This document shows, in pieces, positions 24,135-35,719 of a DNA stretch of 64,000 nt. Location: positions 324,501 to 388,500 of the forward strand of contig JACEFZ010011668.1 in NCBI GenBank assembly GCA_014155875.1. Reading direction: 5' to 3'. The number at the start of each line of letters is the position of its first letter. Within the stretch, counting starts at the first letter, position 1. The DNA is from Cepaea nemoralis. Its lineage: Eukaryota > Mollusca > Gastropoda > Stylommatophora > Helicidae. Both the position numbers and the translations under genes were made by a program. Below the pieces are notes generated by a model. That model was not told the origin of the DNA, searched no databases, and saw only the letters and a program-made list of their open reading frames with translations.

Positions 24135-27100
24135 ATGTCCCGCAGTGCTGTTGTCTTACTTTGATATATTATCTCTTTTCCTTTGCCGTTGTTTTACTGT
24201 TGATAGATAAACTACTACCCCTTTCCATTGCTAGTTTTAATGTTGATAGATAAACTATTACCCCCTTCCATTGCTTGTTTTACTGTTGATAGATAAACTA
24301 TTACCCCCTTCCATTGCTTGTTTTACTGTTGATAGATAAACTGCTACCCCCTTCCATTGCTTATTTTACTGTTGATAGATAAACTACTACCCCTTTCCAT
24401 TGCTTGTTTTACTGTTGATAGATAAACTATTACCCCTTTCCATTGCTTGTTTTACTGTTGATAGATAAACTATTACCCCTTTCCATTGCTTGTTTTACTG
24501 TTGATAGATAAACTATTACCAACTTCCATTGCTTGTTTTACTGTTGATAGATAAACTATTACCCCTTTCCATTGCTTGTTTTACTGTTGATAGATAAACT
24601 ATTACCCCTTTCCATTGCTTGTTTTACTGTTGATAGATAAACTATTACCCCTTTCCATTGCTTGTTTTACTGTTGATAGATAAACTATTACCAACTTCCA
24701 TTGCTTGTTTTACTGTTGATAGATAAACTACTACTCCCTTCCATTGCTTGTTTTACTGTTGATAGATAAACTATTACCCCTTTCCATTGCTTGTTTTACT
24801 GTTGATAGATAAACTATTACCCCTTTCCATTGCTTGTTTTACTGTTGATAGATAAACTATTACCCCTTTCCATTGCTTGTTTTACTGTTGATAGATAAAC
24901 TATTACCCCTTTCCATTGCTTGTTTTACTGTTGATAGATAAACTATTACCAACTTCCATTGCTTGTTTTACTGTTGATAGATAAACTATTACCAACTTCC
25001 ATTGCTTGTTTTACTGTTGATAGATAAACTATTACCCCTTTCCATTGCTTGTTTTACTGTTGATAGATAAACTATTACCCCTTTCCATTGCTTGTTTTAC
25101 TGTTGATAGATAAACTATTACCAACTTCCATTGCTTGTTTTACTGTTGATAGATAAACTATTACCAACTTCCATTGCTTGTTTTACTGTTGATAGATAAA
25201 CTATTATCCCCTTCCATTGCTTGTTTTACTGTTGATAGATAAACTATTACCCCTTTCCATTGCTTGTTTTACTGTTGATAGATAAACTACTACCCCTTTC
25301 CATTGCTAGTTTTACTGTTGATAGAGAAACTATTTACCCCCCCCCCCCCCCCTTTCCATTGCTTGTTTTACTGTTGATGGATAAACTATTACCAACTTCC
25401 ATTGCTTGTTTTACTGTTGATAGATAAACTATTACCAACTTCCATTGCTTGTTTTACTGTTGATAGATAAACTATTACCAACTTCCATTGCTTGTTTTAC
25501 TGTTGATAGATAAACTATTTACCCCCCCCCCCCCTTCTTTTGCCGTTGTTTTACTGTTGATAGATAAACTATTACCTCCTTCCATTCCTTGTTTTACTGT
25601 TAAATTATAAACCATTATCCCGTTCAGTTGCTTGTGTTACTGCTGATAGAGAAACTATTTACCCCCTCCCTTCCATTGCTTGTTTTACTGTTGATAGATA
25701 AACTATTACCAACTTCCTTTGCTTGTTTTACTGTTGATAGATAAACTATTACCCCCTTCCATTGCTTGTTTTACTGTTGATAGATAAACTATTACCCCTT
25801 TCCATTGCTTGTTTTACTGTTGATAGATAAACTACTACCCCTTTCCATTGCTTAGTTTTACTGTTGATAGAGAAACTATTTACCCCCCCCACCCCCTTGT
25901 TCCATTGCTGTTTTACTGTTGATAGATAAACTATGCTACCCCCTTTCCAGTTGCTTGTTTATACTGTGGATAGGGAAAAACTATTTACCAACCTTCCCAT
26001 TGCTAGTTTTACTGGTTGATAGATATAAACTGACTTACACCCTTTTTCCCTTGCTTTGTTTTACTGTTGATAGAGAAAACTATTTACCCCCGTCAGACCT
26101 TCCATTGGCTTGTTTTAAACTGTTGATGGCGATAAACTATTACCGGATTACCGATCTTCCAGTTCCTTGTTTTACTGTTAAAAATTATAAACCATTATCC
26201 CTTTCGATTGCTTGTGTTACTGCGGATAGAGAAACTATTTACCACCCCCTCCTTCCATTGGCTTGTTTTACTGTTATAGATAAACTATTACCTCCTTCCA
26301 TTCCTTTGTTTTACTGTTAAATTATAAACCATTATCCCTTCAGTTTGCACTTGTTTGTACTGCTGATAGAGAAACTATTTACACCCTCCCTTCCATTGCT
26401 TGTTTTACTGTTGATAGATAAACTATTTACCCCCTCCCTTCCTTTGCTTGTTTTACTGTTGATAGATAAACTATTACCCCCTTCCATTGCTTGTTTTACT
26501 GTTGATAGATAAACTATTACCCCCTTCCGTTGCTTGTTTTACTGTTGATAGAGAAACTATTTACCCCCTTCCTTCCATTGCTTGTGTTACTGCTGATAGA
26601 GAAACTATTTACCCCCTCCCTTCCATTGCTTGTTTTACTGTTGATAGATAAACTATTACCAACTTCCATTGCTTGTTTTACTGTTGATAGATAAACTATT
26701 ACCCCCTTCCATTGCTTGTTTTACTGTTGATAGATAAACTATTACCCCCTTCCGTTGCTTGTTTTACTGTTGATAGATAAACTATTTACCCCCCCCCCCC
26801 TTTCTTTTTGCAGTTGTTTTACTGTTGATAGATAAACTATTACCTCCTTCCATTGCTTGTTTTACTGTTGATAGATAAACTATTACCTCCTTTCATTCCT
26901 TGTTTTACTGTTAAATTATAAACCATTATCCCCTTCAGTTGCTTGTGTTACTGCTGATAGAGAAACTATTTACCCCCTCCCTTCCATTGCTTGTTTTATT
27001 GTTGATAGATAAACTACTACCAACTTCCATTGCTTGTTTTACTGTTGATAGAGAAACTATTTACCCCCTCCCTTCCATTGCTTGTTTTACTGTTGATAGA

Positions 27101-28430
27101 GAAACTATTTACCCCCTCCCTTCCATTGCTTGTGTTACTGCTGATAGAGAAACTATTTACCCCCTCCCTTCCATTGCTTGTTTTACTGTTGATAGATAAA
27201 CTATTACCAACTTCCATTGCTTGTTTTACTGTTGATAGATAAACTATTACCCCCTTCCATTGCTTGTTTTACTGTTGATAGATAAACTATTACCAACTTC
27301 CATTGCTTGTTTTACTGTTGATAGATAAACTATTACCCCCTTCCATTGCTTGTTTTACTGTTGATAGATAAACTATTACCAACTTCCATTGCTTGTTTTA
27401 CTGTTGATAGATAAACTATTACCCCCTTCCGTTGCTTGTTTTACTGTTGATAGATAAACTATTTACCCCCCCCCCCCTTCCTTTGCCGTTGTTTTACTGT
27501 TGATAGATAAACTATTACCTCCTTCCATTCCTTGTTTTACTGTTGATAGATAAACTATTACCTCCTTCCATTCCTTGTTTTACTGTTAAATTATAAACCA
27601 TTATCCCCTTCAGTTGCTTGTTTTACTGCTGAATAGATGAGCTATTACTCCTTCCATTGCTTGTTTGACTGTTGATAGATGAGCTATTACTCCTTTCATA
27701 GCTGTTGTCTTACTGTTGATAGAGTATTTCTTTTCCTTCCATTACCACTGCTTTACTGTTGCTAAATTACCTCTTTTCCTTGAATTTATATTGCTTTACT
27801 GTTGATATGTGAGCTATTATTCTTGCCATTGCTGTTCTTCTACTGTTGACAGATTTTCTATTTCTCTTTCCATTGCTGTTGTTTTACTATTGATAGGGGA
27901 TCTAGCTTTTTTTCATTACTGTTATTTTATAATACCATAATAATGATATGTGGTTCGTCGCTAGAGCTACGGAGTTCGTGCTTGGTGCGACGCTTTCCCC
28001 GCTACGGAAAGAGACCGAGCCATATGGGATAAAACCCGGTGCAAATAAGTCGACCCTGTCGACTTTTAAGCGACATTTTGTTCTATTTTGAAATACTACT
28101 GATAGATTAGCTATTTCTCCTTTCATAGCTGTTGTTTTACAATTGACACCCAATATCTTTCTTCGTTCATTGCTATTGTTACACAGTCGATAGATGATCT
28201 CTTCTACTTCCATTGCTGTTGTTTTACAGTTGATGGACAATCTGTTTCTTCTTTCACTGCTGTTGTTACACAGTTGTCAGACACACTCATTATTCTGTTG
28301 TTGCTGTTTTTCACTGTTGATACGTGATCTCTATCATGTTACTGCTCTGCTGATGATCAATGGTCTTGTTATTCTCCCACTGATGTTGTTTTTTACTGTT
28401 GATAGTTCAGCTGGCCTTGACTCTACATTT
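24135..28430. repeat. 43-bp satellite array with a diverged right edge
   Basis: The unit is ccattgcttgttttactgtt followed by gatagataaactattacccc and ctt (43 bp). Between about 24135 and 25320 units are highly uniform. Two main variants differ in the last third ('tacccctttcc' and 'taccaacttcc'), with runs of C (up to 16) after 25330. From about 25900 units show many indels, and from 27650 to 28430 they are old and diverged, with a SINE fragment at 27945-28075 inside. Sharp uniform core and decayed flank fit growth from the middle. Confidence 0.93.
27945..28075 (+). repeat. SINE family A, 3' part
   Basis: Contains 'gctacggagttcgtgc', 'ggtgcgacgctt', 'gaccgagccatatgggataa' and 'aaataagtcgaccctgtcg', matching the body of the 583-825 copy. 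It lies within the decayed edge of the 43-bp satellite. Confidence 0.8.
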
Positions 28431-28689
28431 CACACTATTGCACTGTAAACAGGTCATGACATGTATGAGATGAACAACTTGAAACCTTACTCAGTATTTG
28501 GTGTTGCCTAAATATGGGTAAATCAGGCAAATTATTTAGTGTTGCTTCATTGTTGATAATTCTTTGCGGAAAATATGGGGGGAGTTGGGTGGAGGGGGGT
28601 TGGGAGGAGTTAGTAAAGGGTCTCTATGGTTACGCCCTCTGCCTTGTGATGCTAGAGCATTGTGCTTGTGTTTTGAACTGCGTCATTCG

Positions 28690-28860
28690 CTTTGCGAGTA
28701 CATTTGTTTCGGAGATCCCTGGCGCATGTGGTCGGGGCTACGGAGTTCGTGCTCCGTGTGAGGATGTCTGCCGGCGGTGAGCTTCTCCGCGGAGAGAAAC
28801 TAAGATGGGGGAAAAACCTGGTACAATAAAGTCCACCCTCTTGCTATTCAACCCCATTTT
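28690..28860 (+). repeat. SINE family A, 3' part (second copy)
   Basis: Contains 'gcgagtacatttgtttcgga', 'gctacggagttcgtgctccg', 'aactaagatggggg' and 'acaataaagtccacc' in the same order as 583-825. Confidence 0.75.
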
Positions 28861-29097
28861 CCAACTCTCCTGCTTTATTTTTCTTTATTTTGTTTGTTTG
28901 TTTGGTTGTTTTCATCGATAAGATTTGTTTCAGTGTTGGGAATCTATCCCTTTATCTAACCCTTGGTATTTTGTCACTGCTCCATGCAAGCCTACCTACC
29001 TACATACCTAGTATCAATTTAACTACCACCCCCCCCCACGTGCCTACAGATCGATAGATAAAATAGACAAGGCAGACAGACTGACAGGCTAGTGAAC

Positions 29098-29303
29098 GCA
29101 GCTTTAACAATTCCGACATAACGCGTTAGAGCCAGCCCCGGTGATTTGAGAGCAGATCATGTTGCGTTGATTTTCACAATGATGTGGGCGAAGACCGTTT
29201 ATAAAGCAATGGTAAACTATTGAGCATAAAATTGCCTATAAATTTGTAAATTACCTTTAAACGCTGGGGTTGATTGGAACGTTCTGTAAAGAATATGTAG
29301 CTA
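29098..29303 (+). repeat. SINE family B (old forward copy)
   Basis: The centre reads 'ataaagcaatggtaaactat' and the 3' end 'ggttgattggaacgttctg' then 'aaagaatatg', collinear with 2950-3075. The head is too diverged to score the B box. Confidence 0.6.
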
Positions 29304-29339
29304 ACTTTTAACATGGACTAAAGAATTAAACAAATCTAT

Positions 29340-29560
29340 TGTCTCCATTGTTTCGCAATGCACACAATTCACAGGATATAAGACTTGAAAACTTGACCAA
29401 ATGTTTCGCAATACACGGTTCATCGGATATCAGCCTTGAAAACTTGATCAAATGTTTCGCAATGGACTGTTCACCGGATACGAGCCTTGAAATCTTGACC
29501 AACTATTTTGCAATGACCGGTTCACTGGAAACCAGTCAACTGCAACATTATCAGCATCTA
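29340..29560 (+). repeat. 51-53-bp tandem repeat, four units, frame-preserving
   Basis: Four units of 51-53 bp begin at 29356, 29409, 29460 and 29511 with 'caatg/caata' and include 'gccttgaaaacttga'. The plus frame from 29339 translates the last three as 17-residue repeats (pattern CFAI-GSSDISLENLIK). No domain, signal or splice context was recognised, so a coding role is unproven. Confidence 0.6.
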
Positions 29561-30121
29561 AGAAGCAGATCGACTTGCAAGTTGAACGGATCTCTGTATC
29601 AAGATGGTTTGTAAACACACCTTATAAAAAGGCAGAAACTTCGATCACAGCTTCTTTCAGGAAAATGCGCACAAGAAAATCACAAAGACCACATGACAAA
29701 ATGAATGTTATATCTAGTTTCAAAATATGATCAGGTTGTCTGTTTTCTATTGCAAATATAACATAATAGACGGAATGTTCTATATCATTGGGTCGAGATT
29801 GGTTCGTGGGTTATGTGCACGCAGCAATAAACTATGAAGATAAGAAGCCATTACTGTCCAGCCTAACTTACAGTTGAGAACTTTAGCAAAGATGAAATCA
29901 AGGAATATTCTACCACCAAAACACCGTAGGGAATGTCACTAACCTGACATCACCAACAGCTTTTATTAAAGCCATTTATGCGGAGGGCTGAATGCAAACG
30001 ACGAAGAGGCTGTATGTTTCACATTAAATGTCGTCACATTGATCTTCCACGAATGTACGCCCTGTCTATACGCACAATAAGCACCACACAAACAAACAGA
30101 CTAAAAAACAGACAATGAAGT

Positions 30122-30390
30122 CCGTTCTATTACGTCTCCACCTTGAAATGGTTAATGGGATGGCGTGTTCCAATGACATCAAGGGCTATTCCGAGGATGG
30201 GCACAGCTACTATTAAGGTTTCCCGTGTCGGACAGGTCACAGGATAGGAACCAGATCACTGTAGACATACATCTGCTGCTTTGTAGGTTGCCTAGGGGCA
30301 GTCAGAGGCCAGAGGAAGCACATTTTATGATTTGCTTGTCAAAATCGAAAGAACAGAGCCAACGGCTTGAAGAAACAGAGTAGATAATCA
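30122..30390 (+). mobile_element. Decayed 5' end of the I/Ingi-like LINE family
   Basis: Collinear with the LINE 5' region at 54961-55225. It shares 'gtctccacc', 'ccaatgac-tcaagggctat', 'gggcacagctact', 'gtgtcggacaggtca', 'ctgctgctttgtaggt' and 'gcttgtcaaaatcgaaag'. The ribozyme-type P3 hairpin (acc, seven-base loop, ggt; 30140-30152) survives, but the P1 strand upstream no longer pairs. It ends around 30390 before any endonuclease sequence. Confidence 0.7.
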
Positions 30391-30399
30391 CTTTAAGAT

Positions 30400-31030
30400 G
30401 TCAGAGAACGAAGCCATGCGGACCAGTCTCGGATGCAACAGAGATACATCTTGTATTTGTGGCACATCTGGCCAAAGCATGGGATTACCTCAAAGTGATG
30501 GTCGATGTTCGACACCCATTGATCTTCCAAAACCTAGAGGACATTGGCCACTAACTTTCACTTACATACGAAACACGAGAAAGGCAACGAGCGAATTGTT
30601 TGGCTGGCGGACATGGCAGTGATCGAGGAGGAAAGGGCAATGTTTAGCCATACATCATCAACGTGACGAACTGACGACGTTCAGGACACTTGGGAATCTA
30701 CTTGGTTGTCCAGTCAGAGGGAGGCGGGACTGAAGCAAGATTTGTTGAGGGACATTGAATCACTTTTCCTCTGGCCCACCAGACATGACAATTGTGTCAA
30801 GGGCACAAGATTAGTCAACACAGATCGGGTACGATCAGTAGTTAAACTTTGGCCGGAATGTTCAAGAGGATATCGGACAACCTATGGACCTATGCCGGGT
30901 GCAATAATGACCATGATCACTATTCACTAGTTCCTTTCGTCGGTTTAACTTTTGTGTAGTTTTTTTTTTTTTTTCTGGGTGCATGGAAGTAAATCTTTAG
31001 TGATTAATAAATTACTGAGAAATTTCTTAG
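30400..31030. other. No recognisable feature
   Basis: Two 74-codon plus frames (30398-30622 and 30706-30930) have no recognised domain. A segment of about 45 bp at 30732-30780 recurs imperfectly at 33251-33294. Confidence 0.45.
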
Positions 31031-31044
31031 ATACTGCTGAAATG

Positions 31045-32130
31045 TAGCGCACTAGAAGAATTCAGAGATGTGGCACAATAGAAGAATGCTTTGATGTGGT
31101 ACAATAGAAGAATGCTTTGATGTGGTACAATAGAAGAATGCTTTGATGTGGCACAATAGAAGAATGCAGAGATGTGGCACAATAGAAGAATGCTGAGATG
31201 TGGTACAATAGAAGAATGCTGAGATGTGGCAGAATAGAAGAATGCAGAGATGTGGCACAATAGAAGAATGCAGAGATGTGGTACAATAGAAGAATGCTTT
31301 GATGTGGTACAATAGAAGAATGCTGAGATGTGGCACAATAGAAGAATGCTGAGATGTGGTACAATAGAAAATGCAAGTGTGGACAAAAGAAAATGTTTTT
31401 GATGTGGTACAATAAAAAGTGCTGAGAGGTGGCACAAAGAAGAATCAGAATGTGGCACAATAGAAGAATCCCTAAATGGGTACAATAGAAGAATGCAAGA
31501 TTTTGGGTACAATAGAAGTTTCTGAGATTTGGTAAAATAAAAAATGCGAGATGTGGAAACAAAAAGAAAATCCTGAGTTTGTGCAGAATTAAAATCCTGA
31601 GATGTGGTACAATAGAAGAATGTTTTTGATTTTTGGGTCCCAATAAAAAAGCTGAGATGTGGAAACAATAGTAAATCCTGAAATGGGGGCACAATGAAAA
31701 AGGGCTGAGATGTGTAAAATAAAAGAATCTGAGAGGGGCAAAATAGAAAAAATCATTTAGATGGGCAACAATAGAAGTGCTGAGATGGGGCGAATAGAAG
31801 AATGCTGAGATGGGGAAAAATAAAGAACCTTTGAGATGTGGCAGAAATAGAAAAGCTGGTTTTTGGGCACAATAGAAAATGCGGGAATTTTGGTAAAAAT
31901 TTAGAAAATTTTTGGAGATGGGGCAGAATAGAAAAAATGCTGAGTTTTGGGGAAACCATAAAAGAATGCTGAAATGGGGTACAATAGAAGAATGCTGAGA
32001 TGTGGCACAATAGAAGAATCCTGAGAAGTGGCACAATAAAAGAATGCTTATTTGTAGCGTAATAGAACAATGCTGATATGTGACACAATAAAAGATTGCG
32101 GGAGATGCCCACTCTGAGGGGAATACTGAG
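31045..32130. repeat. 26-bp tandem array
   Basis: The unit is tgctgagatgtggcacaata followed by gaagaa (26 bp). Clean units run to about 31370, then increasingly indel-rich ones with G, T and A run expansion to 32130. Minus-strand frames of up to 324 codons with 'SSIVPHLSILL' repeats arise from this array and are not genes. Confidence 0.92.
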
Positions 32131-32139
32131 ATGAGTTTT

Positions 32140-32645
32140 TGTAAAGTTGTTTAGATGTAAATCTATAATTCTACAACAATTTGTTGAGATGGGATTATAG
32201 TTTCAATAGACAAGTGTTGAGATGTGGATCTAAGTTCTATAGACAAGTGCTGGGGATGGGGGATCTATAGTTTCTATAAAAAGGGCTAGATGTGGACTAT
32301 AGTTCTATAGCCCAAGTGTTGAGATTTGGATCTATAGACAAAATTGCTGGATGTGGTTCTAAAAAAAAGACAAGTGCTGAGATGGGGAATCTAAAATTTC
32401 CCTACAGAAAAGTGTTGAGATGTGGATCTAAGTTCTATGGGAAAAGTGCTGAGATGTGGATCTAAAATTTCTATAGACAATGCTGAGATGTGGTCTATAG
32501 TTCATAGACAAGTGCGAGAGTGGATCTATAGTTCTATAGACAAGTGTGAGATGTGGTTTTTTAAGTTCTATAGACAAGTGCTGAGATGTGGATCTATAGA
32601 CGTTTGCTGCGGTGTAGTTCTACAAAAGGGGTTGCTGGGGATGTA
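32140..32645. repeat. 34-bp tandem array related to the 26-bp array
   Basis: The unit is gtgctgagatgtggatctat followed by agttctatagacaa. It shares the 13-bp core tgctgagatgtgg with the 26-bp unit immediately to the left, then differs. Degraded with indels. Confidence 0.85.
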
Positions 32646-32659
32646 GTTCTTTAGAAGAA

Positions 32660-34130
32660 GACTGAGAACATCGGGGACAAATAAACAGAGCATTAAAAAT
32701 TTCTTAAAGAAAGCAACCCCACAAGTGAACGGCTGCTGACCTTTGGGCGAAAGGGCTGCTTATTCTGTGGAGAGTGTTTACACGGGAATCGTGTGACAGG
32801 AAAGTCTGTAAAGGAAGGGCTGTAAAAGGAATTTCTGTACAAATTTTTGTAAAAAAACGTATCGGGAATGTGCGTCAACAGTATCAAAGACAAGGAAACA
32901 AGGCCCAGACGGAAGATGCTGGGCAGCTTGAGATTATAAAGAACCATCTCTACTGGACATGACCAACCCACAAAAGGGTGAATATTGCTTATTACAACAA
33001 GATAATAACAACCAACCGCACGGAATATAAGAAGAACGTATTTTACTGAGGGAAACAATATTCGTAACGCGCCATATTTGCTTTCGCGGCTACTTGCCAA
33101 CTAAATTAGTATGTAGAGAAGTGGCCTACGGTTAAGACTTTTTTGTACCTTATAAAATCCATTTTTGCGCTGAGCTAATCTCAGGATTAGAGGCTCTCAC
33201 GTGTAAGTCCTGCGAGGTGTAAAAAACGACGAATGGGGTGTCGTGTATTTGAAGCATGATTAGTTGAGGGACATGAATCACTTTTCCCTGGTCCTATTTT
33301 TCCATGGGATTTACATAGTGACAGCTACCTGCCCCTAACGGCTTTCTTTGAACATACTTCGTCGCTCCACGGTGTATTTTAAGTTTTTTCTACGCATAAA
33401 GCTAATGTTTTGTCATTTTGTGAAATTATTTCTTTCCTTCTTTCTATCTATCCATCCGTGTTTCTGTCTTTCTGTCCGTCCGTAAGTCCGTCCGTCGATC
33501 ATTCATTGTTATATTTCTATCAATATATCAGTTTTTTTTAGCTATATGTATAGCTATCCGTCTGTCTGACTCTCTACTGTTTGTCCGTCTGTGCACCCGT
33601 CCATCCGTCAGTTCATCCATCAGTCTATCGAGCTTTCCTTCCCTCAGTGGGTCGGTCGATTGGCGGGTCGGTGAGTGAGGGTGTACAAACCCCTCTATAA
33701 ATTTAGCAATGAAACAAGGAAAACAAGTTTACAACAACGATTAAGTAACATGACATCAGTAACATGACATCAGTAACATGACAGTCAATGCCGTATGCCG
33801 TTGATGGTCATGTCCAGCCCCCGCTGCCTGTCTTGTGTGTTACCACATTTCAGAATCAAGTGTTCATCCATGTCATGATGTCAAAATGTCTAGCATCTTC
33901 GCTCTTGGTCTTATCATGTCTCTCTTCCCCTCCAACATTTCCTGTTGTCATTTGTTCCAGTTGACATCTTATCATCTGGTATTCCCGGGCTTCCTTCCCT
34001 CCAACATTTCTTCTGGTCACTTGTTTCAGTGAACATCATCTCTGTCTGTTAGTCCCTGCCTTTCCCTTCTTGTTAGTTTGCCTTTTAAATGCACAATGGC
34101 ACAGATTCTCAACCAAATCACTCCACGTCA
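32660..34130. other. No gene; degenerate tetranucleotide tract inside
   Basis: 33425-33640 holds degenerate (TCTG)/(TCCG) tetranucleotides, and 33745-33780 has three tandem 'agtaacatgacatc' units. No coding motif was seen. Confidence 0.55.
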
Positions 34131-34131
34131 T

Positions 34132-34286
34132 TTTTTAACGTTCGCTCGAGTTGAACTCAAGCGTAGTCCATACACATCCTACTACTACTACTTCTAGTGC
34201 ACTGCACTGATATTTGCATGTGGGTTAGCTTTCCATATTACCAATGTCTTTGGCCACCAGGTGAATCCACTCCGACTTCAGAGGAA
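34132..34286 (+). repeat. Dispersed repeat of unknown type (copy 2)
   Basis: Collinear with 8988-9131 ('gttgaactcaagcgtagtcc', 'cttctagtgc', 'gcatgtgggttagctttcc', 'ccactccgacttcagagg'). A (CTA)n expansion lies in the middle. Confidence 0.7.
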
Positions 34287-34289
34287 CGC

Positions 34290-35340
34290 CAAGCCATGTC
34301 TGTTGCTATCTGCGGCAGCTCTCTCCATATTCTCCAGACACTTGTCATCTGTGTTGTGACCTCTCTACTCTGTATGTTTTACGTCTCCACCATTGGCCCC
34401 GTGTTTCCAGACAAGAGACCTTCTAGTTCCACTACCCTCTTCTTTTCACAATACGTTGTCCTATCCTGCGCCAGTGTCCTTCCCTCACCTTTTGAGAGAC
34501 TTGTAGTTTTGTCACTTCTCTTCATGAGCTCAAGATTAGTGATTCTTTCATATCTGTGCCATTCTCGCAATGAACATTGTGGGTATCCTCAGCCAGTTCT
34601 GCCCTGAGCCTTCGCTATGCATTTTGCTTGACTGCATTTTGATGTCATGTATATCTGGGACACCCTTCTAGTAGTCTCGTTGTCGTGCATATTCCTTCTT
34701 TTTGGATGTCATTAGACTGTTTGATGTGATTGCATTACATTTTTGCTCTCATTATTAATTCTTCCAGATGAGCTCTTGCAATTTGCAGCTGTTCGATCAT
34801 CTTTTTTCACAAGAAACTCCGGGCAGTCTTTAGGAAACCCACATTAGTAATGCCTCTGCTGGATGCTTCTATTTGTAGCGCTGTATGCCCATGTAATGTC
34901 ACAACTGATACGGACAGCCATTCGGACACAGGCTGGATATATCGCTATGTTAGGATCATGGTGTTATTTGCTTTATTTAGCCATATCTTCCGCAAGTTCA
35001 ATGCTCAATGAACGCGAATGTGCATGATATTACTAGCTCACTAGATTGTGTGCCATGTTTGGCCTACACCTGCTCTTTGTTTAATTCTGAATCAGTGAAA
35101 GCGTTACAAGGATCTATTAATTTACTTATTTACCAAATCACACTACGCTGATTAAGATATGTTTTGGGCCGTGTATTATGTTATTATTCTTGCTTCCCTT
35201 ACGGGCTTCACTATCACACGGGTAAATACACATCAATGTAGAGAATGCATTTCAAAAATACATTTACAGTTTGGCCTTTTGTATTTTCTTTGTAGAGTTT
35301 CAGTTTGAGATGGTATCTCTTGAGTAACATAAATTATCTG
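34290..35340. other. Probable intron upstream of the homeobox exon
   Basis: No coding motif was recognised. If the acceptor at 35341-35354 is used, this is intron. The first exon is not visible in the window on this strand. Confidence 0.4.
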
Positions 35341-35354
35341 TTGTTTGTTCACAG
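35341..35354 (+). promoter_or_regulatory. 3' splice acceptor before the homeobox exon
   Basis: A pyrimidine-rich run ending 'ttgtttgttcacag' directly precedes the reading frame that enters the homeodomain. Two bases (aa, 35355-35356) would complete a codon split across the intron. Confidence 0.7.
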
Positions 35355-35712
35355 AAATGCAGCAGTCTATACACCTACCATCTACTTCAATCGCACCAAC
35401 CACAGTCACTCTAAGAAAGAGACGCCGCCCATATTCCAAATTTCAGATCGCAGAGCTAGAGCGAGAATACGCAAGCTCAACATACATCTCGAAATCACGG
35501 CGCTGGGACTGTCCCAGCTGATCAACTTTTCAGAACGGCAAAACAAAATCTGGTTTCAGAATCGTCGAATCAAAGCAAAAAAGCTACAAAAAAGGGAGGA
35601 TATGGCATGTCTCAGACCACGCCTACGGGCGTTTTGGGCCCAATCAAGCTCCGCCACCATCACATCTCATCCAATCGGGGCTTGCAGTTTCCTGAAGATG
35701 ACAGTTGTGTAG
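35355..35712 (+). pseudogene. Post1: Posterior Hox homeobox exon (Post1-like), frameshifted
   Basis: This would encode a DNA-binding homeodomain transcription factor of posterior Hox type, acting in axial patterning. In one frame from 35357 the exon reads a short Ser/Thr/Pro-rich arm, then RKRRRPYSKF and ELEREY with STYISKSRRW (35414-35506). After one missing base near 35507-35510 the frame meets TGA at 35519, while the next frame continues with SERQNKIWFQNRR and IKAKKLQKRE (to about 35600). Helix 3 keeps W48, F49, Q50, N51 and R53; position 45 is Asn where Val or Ile is usual. The 'PYSKFQIAELEREY' helix 1 and 'KAKKLQKRE' tail are what I associate with lophotrochozoan Post1. Beyond the homeodomain the current frame stops at 35710. 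Another frame gives a proline-rich tail stopping near 35696, so the true C-terminus is unsure. It may be a pseudogene or a normal exon with an assembly indel. Post1 versus another posterior Hox class is not proven. Confidence 0.8.
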
Positions 35713-35719
35713 TTCTGTT

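Noticed and set aside
31027..32112. Long minus-strand frames (up to 324 codons) as a repeat protein gene
   Set aside because: They follow the 26-bp array, shift phase with each indel, and have no start or splice context or domain.
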